The position numbers and the translations under genes were made by a program. Of a stretch of 64,000 nucleotides of DNA, positions 44,914-53,512 are shown one piece after another. The stretch is from Myxococcales bacterium (GTDB lineage Bacteria; Myxococcota; Myxococcia; Myxococcales; Myxococcaceae): positions 62,001 to 126,000 of the forward strand of contig JADLDB010000074.1 in the NCBI GenBank assembly GCA_020846875.1. The letters are read 5' to 3'. The notes under the pieces were generated by a model that saw nothing but the letters and a program-made list of their open reading frames with translations, ran no database searches and was not told the origin of the DNA. Numbering within the stretch: position 1 is the stretch's first letter; each line of letters begins with the position of its first letter.

Positions 44914-47235
44914 GTGAAGCGTGAGCACGCGTACCTCGTGGTGCTGGTGTTGGTGCAGGTGGCCCTGGCTGCGACTGTCGCGATCAGCGCCATGTCGTGC
45001 AGCCCCTATACGTTCCCCCCCGCGCCCGTCTGCGGCGAGCACGGAATGCTGAGCTCCTCCGCCGGCGAGTACTCCTGCGACTGTGATGACGGCTACGTCT
45101 TCTGGTACGACTCCTACGAGGAGAAGACGTGCGTGCCGAATCCCTGCCTCCCTGGTGGCGGAATCGTGCAGCTCGACTCCGTGCTCCGTTGCGCCTGCGA
45201 CCCCGGCTTCGCGCGCGACGTCCTCAGCGCACTCACAGACACCTGCGTGCCGGTGGATGCCGGCGCCGGCGGCGGAGGCGGGAGCGGCGACGCGGGCAGC
45301 GGCGGAGGCACGGGTGGCGGCGGCGGCGGCGGCGCCGGGGGCGGGGGAGCGGGCGGCGGCACGGGTGGTGGAGGCGACGACGCGGGCAGCGGCGGAGGCA
45401 CGGGTGGCGGCGGCGGCGCTGACGCGGGCCCGGGCGTCATCACGTCCTTCACCTCGTCCAGCGCCTCGGCGCCGGAAGGCACGGACATCACCCTCACATG
45501 GACCAGCACGGCCGACGACTGCACCTTGCAGCCGTCGCTCTTCAGCATTCTGCCGGCCAACTTCTCGGTGATGGTGCGGCTCGAAGCCACCACCACCTTC
45601 ACGCTGACCTGCAGGGCGGGCACCACGTCCGACACGCGGACCCTGGACGTCACCGCCACCCCGGCGCCGCCGGCCATCACCTCCTTCATGGCGCAGAGCG
45701 TCCAGGTCAGCACCGGCATGAACGCCGAGCTGAGCTGGACGACGCTGCGCGCCGCGGCCTGCACCCTGGACCCGGGCGCCCAGCCGGCCGCCGTCCCTGA
45801 CGGCTTCGCGTCGCTGCCCATCAGCGCGACGACGACGTACACGCTGACCTGCACCGGCGCGATCGGCCCTCCGGCCACCCAGAGCGTGACGGTGACGTAC
45901 GTCGCCAACGCCGCGCCCGTCGCCACCATCGACACGCCGGCCAACGGCGCCACCATCGAGGCGGGGACAAGCATCGACTTCACCGCGACGTGCACCGACG
46001 ACGGCGCCGGCGGCCCGGCGCTGACGCACTCGTGGCTCAACCCCGGCGGCTCCCCTGAGGGCAGCACCGAGGATCTCGGGACGCGCGTCGCCACCGGCTC
46101 CGGCATGCAGACGTGGTACTACGCCTGCACCGACGCGCTGGGCGCGCAGGCCATCGCCCAGGTGTCCTTCACCGTCACCCAGCCCGTCTTCGTCGAGGCC
46201 GCCTCGGGCATGTCCCACACCTGCGCGCGGGCCGCGTCGGGCCGCGTCTTCTGCTGGGGCGACAACTCCAACGGCGCGGTGGGCGTGCCGGGCGCGGCCC
46301 AGTACCGCCGCCCCGTCCTCGTCGGCACGGCCACGCACTGGGCCCACCTCGCCGTCGGGGAAAACCTCACCTGCGCCATCACCACCGGCGGCCAGCTGTG
46401 GTGCTGGGGCACGCAGGCCCTGGGCATCGGCGACGGCGTGGCGATGACGCGCGCCACGCCCACGCCGGTCGACAGCGCCACCGACTGGGCCCGCGTCTCC
46501 ATCGGGCTGGACTTCGTGTGCGGCCTCAAGACGACGAGCAGCCTCTGGTGCTGGGGCACCAACACCAGCGGGCAGCTCGGGCAGAGCAACACCACCCCCT
46601 CGTCGACGCCGGTGCGCGTCGGCACGGACACCGACTGGCAGTTGGTGGACGTGGGCGTCACCTCCGCGTGCGGCGTGCGCGCCGGCGGCACGGCGTGGTG
46701 CTGGGGCGACAACCAGCGCGGCAACCTGGGCGACGGCACCACCACCCAGCGCACGGCGCCGCGGCAGCTCGGCGCCGCCATCACCTGGCAGTCCATCACC
46801 GCGGGCTACCAGTCCACCTGCGGTCTGTCCGCGGCGGGGGCGCTGTACTGCTGGGGCTACGACAACCACGGCCAGTTGGGCGACGGCTCGCCCGGCACCT
46901 CCAACACCTTGAGCCCTGCGGCCGTCGGCACCGACACGGACTGGGCGCAGGTCTCCGAAGGCGGTCAGTACACCTGCGCGCGCAAGACGGGCGGCACGCT
47001 GTGGTGCTGGGGCAACAACTCGTCGCTGCAGTTGGGGATCGGCCTCGCGGACCTGTCCCTGCCGGCCCAGGTGGGCACCGACACCGACTGGACGTACCTC
47101 TTCACCGGGAACTCGACGACGTCGGGCGTGCGCGCTGGAGGCAGGCTCTTCACGTGGGGCGGGAACTCGTCCGGGCAGTTGGGCGTCGGCTCGTCGTTGC
47201 TCTACCTCTCGACGCCGAGCCTCGTCGCGCCGTAG
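44914..47235 (+). CDS. RCC1-repeat lipoprotein with Gly-rich linker
   Basis: 773 residues from a GTG at 44914. A hydrophobic leader ends at MSCS, a likely lipobox. Cys-rich EGF-like segments follow (CDCDDGYVFWYDSYEEKTC). Residues about 117-170 are GGGTGGGG-type linker. Two or three Ig-like domains (about 175-425) precede at least six RCC1-type propeller blades, each with CxW-G, for example SGRVFCWGDNSNGAVG and SSLWCWGTNTSGQLG. It is probably a surface propeller. Cys pairs recur inside the blades (C--GD, CAWG), suggesting disulfides. Confidence 0.9.
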   Translation: MKREHAYLVVLVLVQVALAATVAISAMSCSPYTFPPAPVCGEHGMLSSSAGEYSCDCDDGYVFWYDSYEEKTCVPNPCLPGGGIVQLDSVLRCACDPGFARDVLSALTDTCVPVDAGAGGGGGSGDAGSGGGTGGGGGGGAGGGGAGGGTGGGGDDAGSGGGTGGGGGADAGPGVITSFTSSSASAPEGTDITLTWTSTADDCTLQPSLFSILPANFSVMVRLEATTTFTLTCRAGTTSDTRTLDVTATPAPPAITSFMAQSVQVSTGMNAELSWTTLRAAACTLDPGAQPAAVPDGFASLPISATTTYTLTCTGAIGPPATQSVTVTYVANAAPVATIDTPANGATIEAGTSIDFTATCTDDGAGGPALTHSWLNPGGSPEGSTEDLGTRVATGSGMQTWYYACTDALGAQAIAQVSFTVTQPVFVEAASGMSHTCARAASGRVFCWGDNSNGAVGVPGAAQYRRPVLVGTATHWAHLAVGENLTCAITTGGQLWCWGTQALGIGDGVAMTRATPTPVDSATDWARVSIGLDFVCGLKTTSSLWCWGTNTSGQLGQSNTTPSSTPVRVGTDTDWQLVDVGVTSACGVRAGGTAWCWGDNQRGNLGDGTTTQRTAPRQLGAAITWQSITAGYQSTCGLSAAGALYCWGYDNHGQLGDGSPGTSNTLSPAAVGTDTDWAQVSEGGQYTCARKTGGTLWCWGNNSSLQLGIGLADLSLPAQVGTDTDWTYLFTGNSTTSGVRAGGRLFTWGGNSSGQLGVGSSLLYLSTPSLVAP
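45262..45438 (+). repeat. Gly-rich linker repeat in the RCC1 lipoprotein gene
   Basis: GGC/GGA/GGT-rich repeats encode GGGGSGDAGSGGGTGGGG-type sequence. The 18-bp unit for DAGSGGGTGGG appears at least three times. The same style of linker occurs in the lipoprotein at 57603-58913. Confidence 0.8.
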
Positions 47236-47258
47236 CCCCAAAGGCCACAGGTTTGCCC

Positions 47259-47280
47259 CCCTCCCGTTCCCGTGGGAGGG
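47259..47280. promoter_or_regulatory. Hairpin CCCTCCC/GGGAGGG before the UbiB-family gene
   Basis: CCCTCCC (47259-47265) and GGGAGGG (47274-47280) form a 7-bp stem with an 8-base loop, 15 bases before the start codon chosen for the kinase gene. It may terminate the RCC1 transcript or affect translation. The purine-rich arm is the only ribosome-site-like stretch near. Confidence 0.35.
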
Positions 47281-47295
47281 TCAGCGCGTCCCTCC

Positions 47296-48972
47296 ATGAT
47301 CCGCGAGGCCTTCCAGGATCTGAATCGCCTGCGGCAGATCGCCGTGGTGGCGGGCCGCTACGGCTTCGCCGATCTCCTCGAGCGCACCGGGCTGCGCAAG
47401 CAGGTGGGCGGCACCACCGAGGACGAGAAGGAGCACACGTCCCCAGTGGCCCGGCGCTTCCGCCTGCTGCTGACGGACTTAGGTCCCACCTTCGTCAAGC
47501 TGGGCCAGGTGCTGTCCACGCGCGGCGATCTGCTCCCCGCGGACTTCATCGACGAGCTGGCCACGCTGCAGGATCAGGTGCCGCCGGTGCCCTTCGAGCA
47601 GGTGAAGGCGCAGGTGCGCGAGGCCTTCCACCAGGAGCTCGAGCAGCTCTTCTCCGAGTTCTCCCCCGAGCCGATCGCCGCCGCGTCGATGGCCCAGGCG
47701 CACAAGGCGAAGACGCGCGACGGCCAGCAGGTGATCGTCAAGGTGCAGCGGCCGGGCATCGCCGAGCAGATGCGCAGCGATCTGTCGGTGCTGCACTACC
47801 TGGCGCGGATGCTGGAGGCGGTGATCGAAGAGGTGAGCGTCTATTCACCCACCGGGATCATCGAGGAGTTCGACAAGGCGGTGCACGAAGAGCTCGACTT
47901 CTTGAACGAGGCGTCGAACATCCGCGCCTTCTACAAGAACCACGTGGACCGGCCGAAGACGCGGATCCCGAAGGTGTACGACGAGCTGACCGCGCGCACG
48001 GTGCTGACGATGGAGTACATCGAGGCGCCCAAGCTGTCGCAGGCGAAGCTGGACGAGGCGGGGAAGCAGGAGGTGGCGAAGATCATCCTCGAGGGCGCCT
48101 TCCAGGAGCTCTTCGTGGACGGGCTGTTCCACGGCGATCCGCACCCGGGCAACCTGCTGGTGCTGCCCGGCCCGGTGCTGGCGCTCATCGACTTCGGCCT
48201 GGTGGGGCGCGTCACCCGGCAGATGCAGGAGACGCTCATCCAGCTGGTGCTGGCCATCGGGCTCAAGGACGCGGACACCGCGGCGCGGATCCTCTACCGC
48301 CTGGGCACGCCCGACGAGCGCACCAACCTGTTTGCCTTCAAGACGGACATCGACGGCATCCTCGGCACGTACCTGCCCGGCTCGCTCAAGGACATCGACA
48401 CCCGGCACCTGCTGCGCGACATCTTGAACCTGGCGGTGAAGTACCGGATCCGCATTCCCAAGGAGTTCGCGATCCTCTCCCGCGCGGCGGTGGCGACGGA
48501 AGGGGTGCTGCGCAGCCTGTACCCCGACATGCCCATCGGGGAGATCTTCCTGCCCTACGCCAAGAAGCTGCTCGCCGATCGCTACGATCCCTCGCAGCTC
48601 CAGGGCGGGATGATGAAGACGCTCCTGCGCCTGCAGGGGGCGATGCAGGACGTGCCCACCCAGTTGGCGCAGCTCCTGCTCGATCTCGAGACGGGCAAGT
48701 TCACCGTCACGGTGAAGACGGAGCAACTGCAGGAGCTCAACAACAACCTGCGCGCGCTGGCGGTGATCGCCTTCGCCGGCCTCTGCGCCTGCGGCTTCAT
48801 CATCGGCAGCTTCATCGCCTTCGCCGGCAAGCCGTGGGAGATCGCCGGCGTTCCGATCCTCGGGCTGCTCGGGATCGCCGCCACGGTGTTCCTCTTCAGC
48901 ACCGCGGTGGTGCGTCAGGCGTGGGGCAGCTTCCGCAAGGTGTCGATCAAGCGCTTCATCAGCAAGCGCTGA
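47296..48972 (+). CDS. ABC1/UbiB-family atypical kinase
   Basis: 558 residues. The UbiB signature KLGQVLSTRGDLLP (K-x-G-Q with downstream D-L-L-P) and AAASMAQAHKAKT lie in the N-lobe. The catalytic loop is FHGDPHPGN, with DFG-like IDFGLVGRV. Two membrane helices are at the C-terminus (AVIAFAGLCACGFIIGSFI and LGLLGIAATVFLFST). This family supports ubiquinone-type lipid synthesis; in bacteria it may regulate quinone enzymes. A GTG at 47272 would add eight residues without a better ribosome site, so I use the ATG at 47296. Confidence 0.9.
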   Translation: MIREAFQDLNRLRQIAVVAGRYGFADLLERTGLRKQVGGTTEDEKEHTSPVARRFRLLLTDLGPTFVKLGQVLSTRGDLLPADFIDELATLQDQVPPVPFEQVKAQVREAFHQELEQLFSEFSPEPIAAASMAQAHKAKTRDGQQVIVKVQRPGIAEQMRSDLSVLHYLARMLEAVIEEVSVYSPTGIIEEFDKAVHEELDFLNEASNIRAFYKNHVDRPKTRIPKVYDELTARTVLTMEYIEAPKLSQAKLDEAGKQEVAKIILEGAFQELFVDGLFHGDPHPGNLLVLPGPVLALIDFGLVGRVTRQMQETLIQLVLAIGLKDADTAARILYRLGTPDERTNLFAFKTDIDGILGTYLPGSLKDIDTRHLLRDILNLAVKYRIRIPKEFAILSRAAVATEGVLRSLYPDMPIGEIFLPYAKKLLADRYDPSQLQGGMMKTLLRLQGAMQDVPTQLAQLLLDLETGKFTVTVKTEQLQELNNNLRALAVIAFAGLCACGFIIGSFIAFAGKPWEIAGVPILGLLGIAATVFLFSTAVVRQAWGSFRKVSIKRFISKR

Positions 48973-48974
48973 CG

Positions 48975-49145
48975 TCACGTCCCCGCGTCGGCCGCCTGGC
49001 ACACGCCCGTCTCCGGCACGCACACGCGGCCAGGGCTGCAGCTCACCTTCGTGCAGGGCTCTTCACCGCCGCAGGACGCCAGCGCGAGGCCCAGGGCGAG
49101 CCCGAGCATCACCGCGCGCAGCCTCGTCGCCCTTCGCACGTCCAC
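48975..49145 (-). CDS. Small Cys-rich lipoprotein
   Basis: 56 residues if it starts at GTG 49145, or 44 from the ATG at 49109. The leader VDVRRATRLRAVMLGLALGL ends ALASC, a good lipobox. The mature part is GGEEPCTKVSCSPGRVCVPE and TGVCQAADAGT, with four or more Cys after the lipidated one. It converges tail to tail with the UbiB-family gene, overlapping nothing (3 bases apart). Function unknown; it resembles short myxobacterial surface lipoproteins with an EGF-like Cys motif. Confidence 0.55.
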   Translation of the reverse strand: MDVRRATRLRAVMLGLALGLALASCGGEEPCTKVSCSPGRVCVPETGVCQAADAGT

Positions 49146-49280
49146 GCAGGCACCCTACCCGGCTCCGGCTGGCTGGGCGACCCCGGGGCGTAGGCTTCCC
49201 AAGGGCCTCAAGGACTCTCTCCTCCCCCGGCACTCAAAAGCGCTGCACAGCCGAGCGCCCCGGGGTGTCAGCCGGTCGCC

Positions 49281-50813
49281 ATGGCTCGCCTCCTGTCCGC
49301 CGCCCTCGTCGTCGCCTTCCTCTCCGGCTGTCCTGCTTCCCAGGAAGGCCCCCAGGGGCCCGCCGGACCGCAGGGGATCACCGGCGCGCAGGGGCCCGCC
49401 GGTGCCCAGGGTCCAGCGGGGCCGGAAGGGCCGCAAGGGCCCCCCGGGCAGGTGCTGGTGGTGGACGGCGGCGTGGTGACAGGTCCTCCTGGGCCGCGCG
49501 GGGCATCGGTGGTGATGACGCTCTTGTCGCCCGGCGCGGAGTGCGCGGCCGGTGGTGTGCGCCTGGCGCTGGAGGACGGCGGAGCCCCGCAGGTGGTCTG
49601 CCACGGCGCGGCCGGCGCCCAGGGGCCGCAGGGCCCAGCGGGGATGGCGGGCACGAATGGCACCGCCGTCACCGTCACCGCGCTGGACGGCGGCGCGTGC
49701 CCCTACGGCGGAGTGCGGATTCAAACCGACGGCGGGGCGCCCGCGTACGCCTGCAGCGGCGCGCCCGGTGCGCAGGGCCCCGCCGGCACCCAGGGAGCGC
49801 AGGGCCTCCAGGGCCCACAAGGGCCGCAGGGGCCGCAGGGGCCGCAGGGGCCGCAGGGCCTCCAGGGGCTGCCCGGCGCCGCGGGGACGTCGGTGACGGT
49901 GACAGCGGTCAGCGTGGGCGACTTCAACTGCCCGTACGGTGGCTCGCGCTTCGTGGTGGGCAGCGTGATCTCCTACGCCTGCAGCGGCGCGCCGGGGCCG
50001 ATGGGTCCTCCGGGGCCCGGGGGCGGCGGCTCGGGTGACGGCGGCGTGGTGTCCTCCCCCGAGGGCGCGGGCACCGAGGGCTACGCCTTCCTCGGCTTCA
50101 CCACCGCCAGCTTCTCGGGGGATCTCGGCGGCCTGCAGGGCGCTCACGCGAAGTGCGCCGCGCAATACGCCCAAGCCCACCTCTGCACCTGGCGGGAGTA
50201 CCAACTGCTGGGCTCCGCCGCCCCGCTGCCCGCCGGCGGCGCGTGGGTCGACAGCGCCCGCTACCCGAGCAGCGCGACGCCCGCCGTGTCGCCGCGCGAT
50301 CGCGAGAACAGCTACGCCTGCAACAACTGGCGCTCCTCCGTCGACTCCAACGCCGGCTTCCTCGACAGCCAGGGCATCTACACCAGCACCTACGCGGCCA
50401 ACGCCTGCGCCACCGCGCGCCCGCTCGCCTGCTGCCGGGGCCCGCAGGGAGCGTGGTTTCGCGGCTTCACCACCGCGTCCTTCAGCGGAGACCTGGGAGG
50501 TCTGCAGGGGGCTCACGCCAAGTGCGCCGCGCAGTTCCCCGGCGCGCACCTGTGCACCTGGCGGGAGTACGGCCTGGTCGGCTCCTCGGCTCCCGTTCCG
50601 GCGGCGGGCGCCTGGGTCGACAGCGCGCGCTACCCGTCCTCTTCGACGCCCAACGTCACCCCGCGGGACCGCGAGAACAGCTACGCCTGCAACAACTGGC
50701 GCTCCTCGGCCGACTCCAACGCCGGCTTCCTCGACAGCCAGGGCATCTACACCAGCGCCTACGCGACCAACGCCTGCGCCGCCGCGCGCCCGCTGGCCTG
50801 CTGCTCCAACTGA
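49281..50813 (+). CDS. Collagen-like lipoprotein with duplicated C-terminal domain
   Basis: 510 residues. The lipoprotein signal ([17 protein letters not shown]) is followed by Gly-X-Y triplets in three blocks: about 23-56, a short one near 114-122, and about 156-200 (runs of GPQ). Non-collagen stretches with Cys lie between. The end holds two 114-residue domains, 87 percent identical by eye (about 15 differences), each with [26 protein letters not shown] and LACC. These resemble DUF1554-type domains, which are secreted and Cys-rich. The protein probably projects from the surface as a trimeric stalk with a head. Confidence 0.85.
   Translation: MARLLSAALVVAFLSGCPASQEGPQGPAGPQGITGAQGPAGAQGPAGPEGPQGPPGQVLVVDGGVVTGPPGPRGASVVMTLLSPGAECAAGGVRLALEDGGAPQVVCHGAAGAQGPQGPAGMAGTNGTAVTVTALDGGACPYGGVRIQTDGGAPAYACSGAPGAQGPAGTQGAQGLQGPQGPQGPQGPQGPQGLQGLPGAAGTSVTVTAVSVGDFNCPYGGSRFVVGSVISYACSGAPGPMGPPGPGGGGSGDGGVVSSPEGAGTEGYAFLGFTTASFSGDLGGLQGAHAKCAAQYAQAHLCTWREYQLLGSAAPLPAGGAWVDSARYPSSATPAVSPRDRENSYACNNWRSSVDSNAGFLDSQGIYTSTYAANACATARPLACCRGPQGAWFRGFTTASFSGDLGGLQGAHAKCAAQFPGAHLCTWREYGLVGSSAPVPAAGAWVDSARYPSSSTPNVTPRDRENSYACNNWRSSADSNAGFLDSQGIYTSAYATNACAAARPLACCSN
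49806..49872 (+). repeat. GPQ-coding tandem repeat
   Basis: GGGCCGCAG-type nonamers repeat five or more times, encoding Gly-Pro-Gln triplets. They are nearly identical at DNA level, so copy-number change by slippage is likely. Confidence 0.8.
50094..50435 (+). repeat. Duplicated head domain, copy A
   Basis: 114-codon unit from [10 protein letters not shown] to LACC. Copy B is at 50463-50804 with the same length and no gap. Both contain six Cys at the same positions. The high identity points to a recent tandem duplication or gene conversion. Confidence 0.85.
50463..50804 (+). repeat. Duplicated head domain, copy B
   Basis: Second copy of the 114-codon unit, ending two codons before the stop. 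Differences from copy A cluster in the middle loop ([10 protein letters not shown] versus [10 protein letters not shown]) and near the end. Confidence 0.85.
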
Positions 50814-50853
50814 CACGCTCCTCGCCGCGAGGGCGGGTACAGTCTTCACCCGC

Positions 50854-51528
50854 ATGGAGCTGGTGGCCGAGTCGCTGCGCCTCACCTTCGGGAAGGTGCA
50901 CGCCCTGGAGGACGTGAGCCTCACGGTGCCGGGTGGATCCCGCCTGGTGCTGAGCGGCCCCGCGGGCGGAGGGAAGACGTCCCTGCTCAAGTGCCTGGCC
51001 GGGCTGGTGGCGCCGTCGTCAGGTCAGGTGCGGTGGGCCGGCCGGGACGTGGCGGCGCTGTCCACCGTCGAGCGCCGCGCCGCGCAGGTGGCCTTCGGCA
51101 TGGTGTTCCAGACGGACGCCTTGTTCGACTCGATGACGGTGCTGGACAACGTGCTGCTGCCCTTGCGCAAGCGGGGCGTGGCCGAGGACGAGGCGAAGGA
51201 GCGCGCCTTCGAGGCCCTGGGCCGGGTGGGCCTCATGGACGCGGCCTTCAAGCGGCCCGAGGTGCTGTCCGGCGGTATGAAGAAGCGCGCCGGCGTGGCG
51301 AGGGCCATCGTCGCGCGGCCGGCGGTGCTGCTGGCGGACGATCCCTTCGCGGGCCTCGATCCGGTGACGGAGGGCTCGATCGCCGCGCTCCTGCTCGAGG
51401 TCTCGGAGGGGCGGACGCTGGTCGTCGCCCTGCCGGATCCGGTCGCCTCCCTGCCGGTGGAGCGCCGGCTGCGCCTCGTCGGGGGCCGCCTGGCCGGGAA
51501 TGACGATTGTCGGACTCGTCGGACCTGA
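50854..51528 (+). CDS. ABC ATPase, Mla/Mce type, with degenerate catalytic residues (NBD1)
   Basis: 224 residues. Walker A is GPAGGGKT (35-42), the Q-loop is Gln86 and the signature LSGGM (138-142) is normal. Walker B reads VLLADD (158-163), so the catalytic Glu is Asp163. The H-loop is VALPDP, with Pro194 in place of His. This ATPase should bind ATP but hydrolyse poorly. It lies upstream of the permease operon, separated by an antisense gene. The last residues (NDDCRTRRT) come from a short repeat crossing the stop. Similar to MlaF in layout, with a partner ATPase at 54255. Confidence 0.85.
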   Translation: MELVAESLRLTFGKVHALEDVSLTVPGGSRLVLSGPAGGGKTSLLKCLAGLVAPSSGQVRWAGRDVAALSTVERRAAQVAFGMVFQTDALFDSMTVLDNVLLPLRKRGVAEDEAKERAFEALGRVGLMDAAFKRPEVLSGGMKKRAGVARAIVARPAVLLADDPFAGLDPVTEGSIAALLLEVSEGRTLVVALPDPVASLPVERRLRLVGGRLAGNDDCRTRRT

Positions 51529-51545
51529 TGCCTGACGTGTCTGAC
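51509..51545 (+). repeat. Short GTCNGAC repeat cluster across the end of the NBD1 gene
   Basis: GTCGGAC at 51509 and 51518, GCCTGAC at 51530, and GTCTGAC at 51539 lie 9, 12 and 9 bases apart. They run through the stop codon at 51526-51528, so the last few residues of the protein are repeat-encoded. Confidence 0.6.
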
Positions 51546-51768
51546 CTTTCTCGCACACGATGTCCGCCGACGTTCTGCGCGGGGCGGGGTCGAGCCCCCG
51601 CGGCCTGCCTGGAGCGCCTGCGCGACGCGATGGCCGACACGCTGCGCGCTGCCCCGACGCGATCGCCGCATCCCGCCCCCGGACGCTGCGGGCGATGCGG
51701 CGCGAGTGGGAAGACAGCCTGGCGCGGCACACCACCGGACGTCGAGGCCACGCCGGCGCCCTCCGTCC
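51529..51768. other. Intergenic stretch between NBD1 and the antisense gene
   Basis: Apart from the end of the GTCNGAC repeat cluster (51539-51545) I see no supported gene. Open frames on both strands here lack a ribosome site and have Arg/Ala-rich composition typical of random GC-rich sequence. Confidence 0.6.
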
Positions 51769-52641
51769 CTACCGGCGCAGGCTGTGGCGCGCTTCGTACT
51801 CCAGGATCAGGTAGTCGGTGGCCGCGGCGGCGGTGGCGGCGTACAGACGATGGAGCCCGGGGAAGCTGGCGTTCGACTCAAGCTGGAGCCCGTCCTGCCG
51901 TGGAATGCCCAGCAGCCCGGAGCGGAAGGTGCGGCTGAGGAAGGCCCACGTCCGGTGTCCCGTCGACACCGGTACCGGCTGTTCATTTCGCGTCAGGCCG
52001 ACGTCGAAGAGCGCTTCGTGCGTGGCGCCATCCCAGACGGTCATGGCGCGCGGGTACTGGCCCGGCCGCAGGCGAAAGCTCATGCGCGTCTGCTCTCCGA
52101 AGACGCCCATGTCGACGCGGCACAGCAGCCGATCGCCTGCGTCCAGCAGCTGGGCTTCCTTCCAGGTGACGACCAGGTGCCCCAACAGCTCGCCGCCCTC
52201 GAGCCACTCGAAGACGTCCTCCAGCTCGAAGCGCAGCGAGTCCACCAGCGCGCCCAGGAGACCCGCCCCCTGCACGACGAAGCGGCAGAGCTCGTCGTCG
52301 CCGTCCTGCAGCGCGTAGCCGACGCCCTCCTCCCCGCGAGCGTCCGTGATCTCCCTGCGCCGCGCCACCCGCACGCGCTCGAGGCCGGCCAGCCTTTCCA
52401 CCAGGGCGTCCTGCGGCCCGCCCCTCGGGCGGCGAGTCACCTTGCTGCGCCCCACGGTCGTCTTGAGCTGCGTGACGTCGTCCGGGCGCGGCGCGTCCGC
52501 CTTTCGCTTCACCGCGGCTCGGCCCGGCGTCGTCGCGACCGAGCTGAGGTCGGCCGGCGGTCTTCTGGCCACCGCCGGCCGCCGGGGCTGGGTGGGCACG
52601 TCCTCGGGCTTCTTCGGCGCCATCGAGCCACCTTCGGACAC
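51769..52641 (-). CDS. Hypothetical cytoplasmic protein, antisense within the transporter locus
   Basis: 290 residues from a GTG at 52641, directly behind AGGAGGAGG (52647-52655), a very strong ribosome site. An ATG at 52623 is a weaker alternative. Residues 1-85 are basic and Pro-rich, likely disordered. From 85 there is a folded-looking domain with ELCRFVVQGAGLLGALVDSL and LLGHLVVTWKEAQLLDAGDR, then a beta-rich end. No family recognised. It is transcribed away from the permease genes, 88 bases from the first, so the two may share a control region. Confidence 0.65.
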   Translation of the reverse strand: MSEGGSMAPKKPEDVPTQPRRPAVARRPPADLSSVATTPGRAAVKRKADAPRPDDVTQLKTTVGRSKVTRRPRGGPQDALVERLAGLERVRVARRREITDARGEEGVGYALQDGDDELCRFVVQGAGLLGALVDSLRFELEDVFEWLEGGELLGHLVVTWKEAQLLDAGDRLLCRVDMGVFGEQTRMSFRLRPGQYPRAMTVWDGATHEALFDVGLTRNEQPVPVSTGHRTWAFLSRTFRSGLLGIPRQDGLQLESNASFPGLHRLYAATAAAATDYLILEYEARHSLRR

Positions 52642-52729
52642 TCCGGCCTCCTCCTCAAGCGGGATGACCCGCGGGTGGCCAGGGCGAAAATCCGGCGGGG
52701 GCCCGGCCCCGTCGTAGAGTGCCGGGCGG

Positions 52730-53512
52730 ATGCTGGTCCTCCCCTTGCGCTTCGTGGGCGCGGTCGCGCTGTGGGCCGTGCGCTTCTTCGGCGCGGTGGG
52801 GCTGGTGTCCGCCCGGACGCTGCTGCACCTGCCGCGGCTGGACGCGCGCGAATTGGCCCGCGCGCTGGTGCTGTTCGGCTACCGCAGCCTCCCGCTGACG
52901 TTGGGCGCGGCGACGCTGATCGGCGCCACCGTGGTGCTTCAGGCCGGCGTCTACGCGAACCAGCTTGGCGTGCGGCTCTACGTGGGCTGGGCCGCCGGCT
53001 TCGCGCTGGTGTGGGAGTTCGGCCCGCTGCTCCTCGGCCTCATCATGGCGGCGCGGATCGGCGCGCGGAACGCGGCGGAGCTGGCGCTGCTCACCGTCAA
53101 CGGCCAGATGGAGGGCCTGCGCGGCATCTCGCTCGATCCTTTCCGGATCCTCGTCGCCCCCCGCGTGGTGGCGAGCGCGCTGTCGGTGCTGGCGCTGGCG
53201 TCGGTCACCTTCCTCGTCTCCATCCTCTGGGAGGCGGTGGCGGCCTACTTCACCCTGCACCTCCCGCTGCGCGCCTTCCTCGCCTCCTTCGAACTCATGC
53301 TGCGCTGGGGCGACCTGGTGGGGGGGATCTGCAAGTCCACCGCCTTCGGCCTGGCGATCGCCGTCGTCTCCACGGCGGCAGGCCTGCGGGCGCGCGGTGG
53401 CGCTGAGGGCGTGGGCCGGGCGGCGGCAGCGGCGGTGGTGGCCTCCTGCGCGGCGATCTTCGCGCTGGACTTCGCGCTCACCCCCTTTCTCTCGAGGCTC
53501 TTCGCCGCATGA
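52730..53512 (+). CDS. MlaE-family permease, first copy
   Basis: 260 residues, five to six membrane segments. The core has FGPLLLGLIMAARIGARNAAELALLTVNGQMEGLRGIS (in pieces), matching the conserved EF-P-----G--A-R--A--AAELG---V-EQ-DAL region of MlaE/YrbE permeases. They form the inner-membrane channel for lipid transport between membranes. The next permease starts within its stop (ATGA at 53509), which implies a heterodimer. Direction of transport is unknown. Confidence 0.88.
   Translation: MLVLPLRFVGAVALWAVRFFGAVGLVSARTLLHLPRLDARELARALVLFGYRSLPLTLGAATLIGATVVLQAGVYANQLGVRLYVGWAAGFALVWEFGPLLLGLIMAARIGARNAAELALLTVNGQMEGLRGISLDPFRILVAPRVVASALSVLALASVTFLVSILWEAVAAYFTLHLPLRAFLASFELMLRWGDLVGGICKSTAFGLAIAVVSTAAGLRARGGAEGVGRAAAAAVVASCAAIFALDFALTPFLSRLFAA

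Noticed and set aside
51560-51814. Possible 84-codon plus-strand gene in the gap before the antisense gene
   Set aside because: No ribosome site, Arg/Ala-rich composition, overlaps the end of a supported gene on the other strand.
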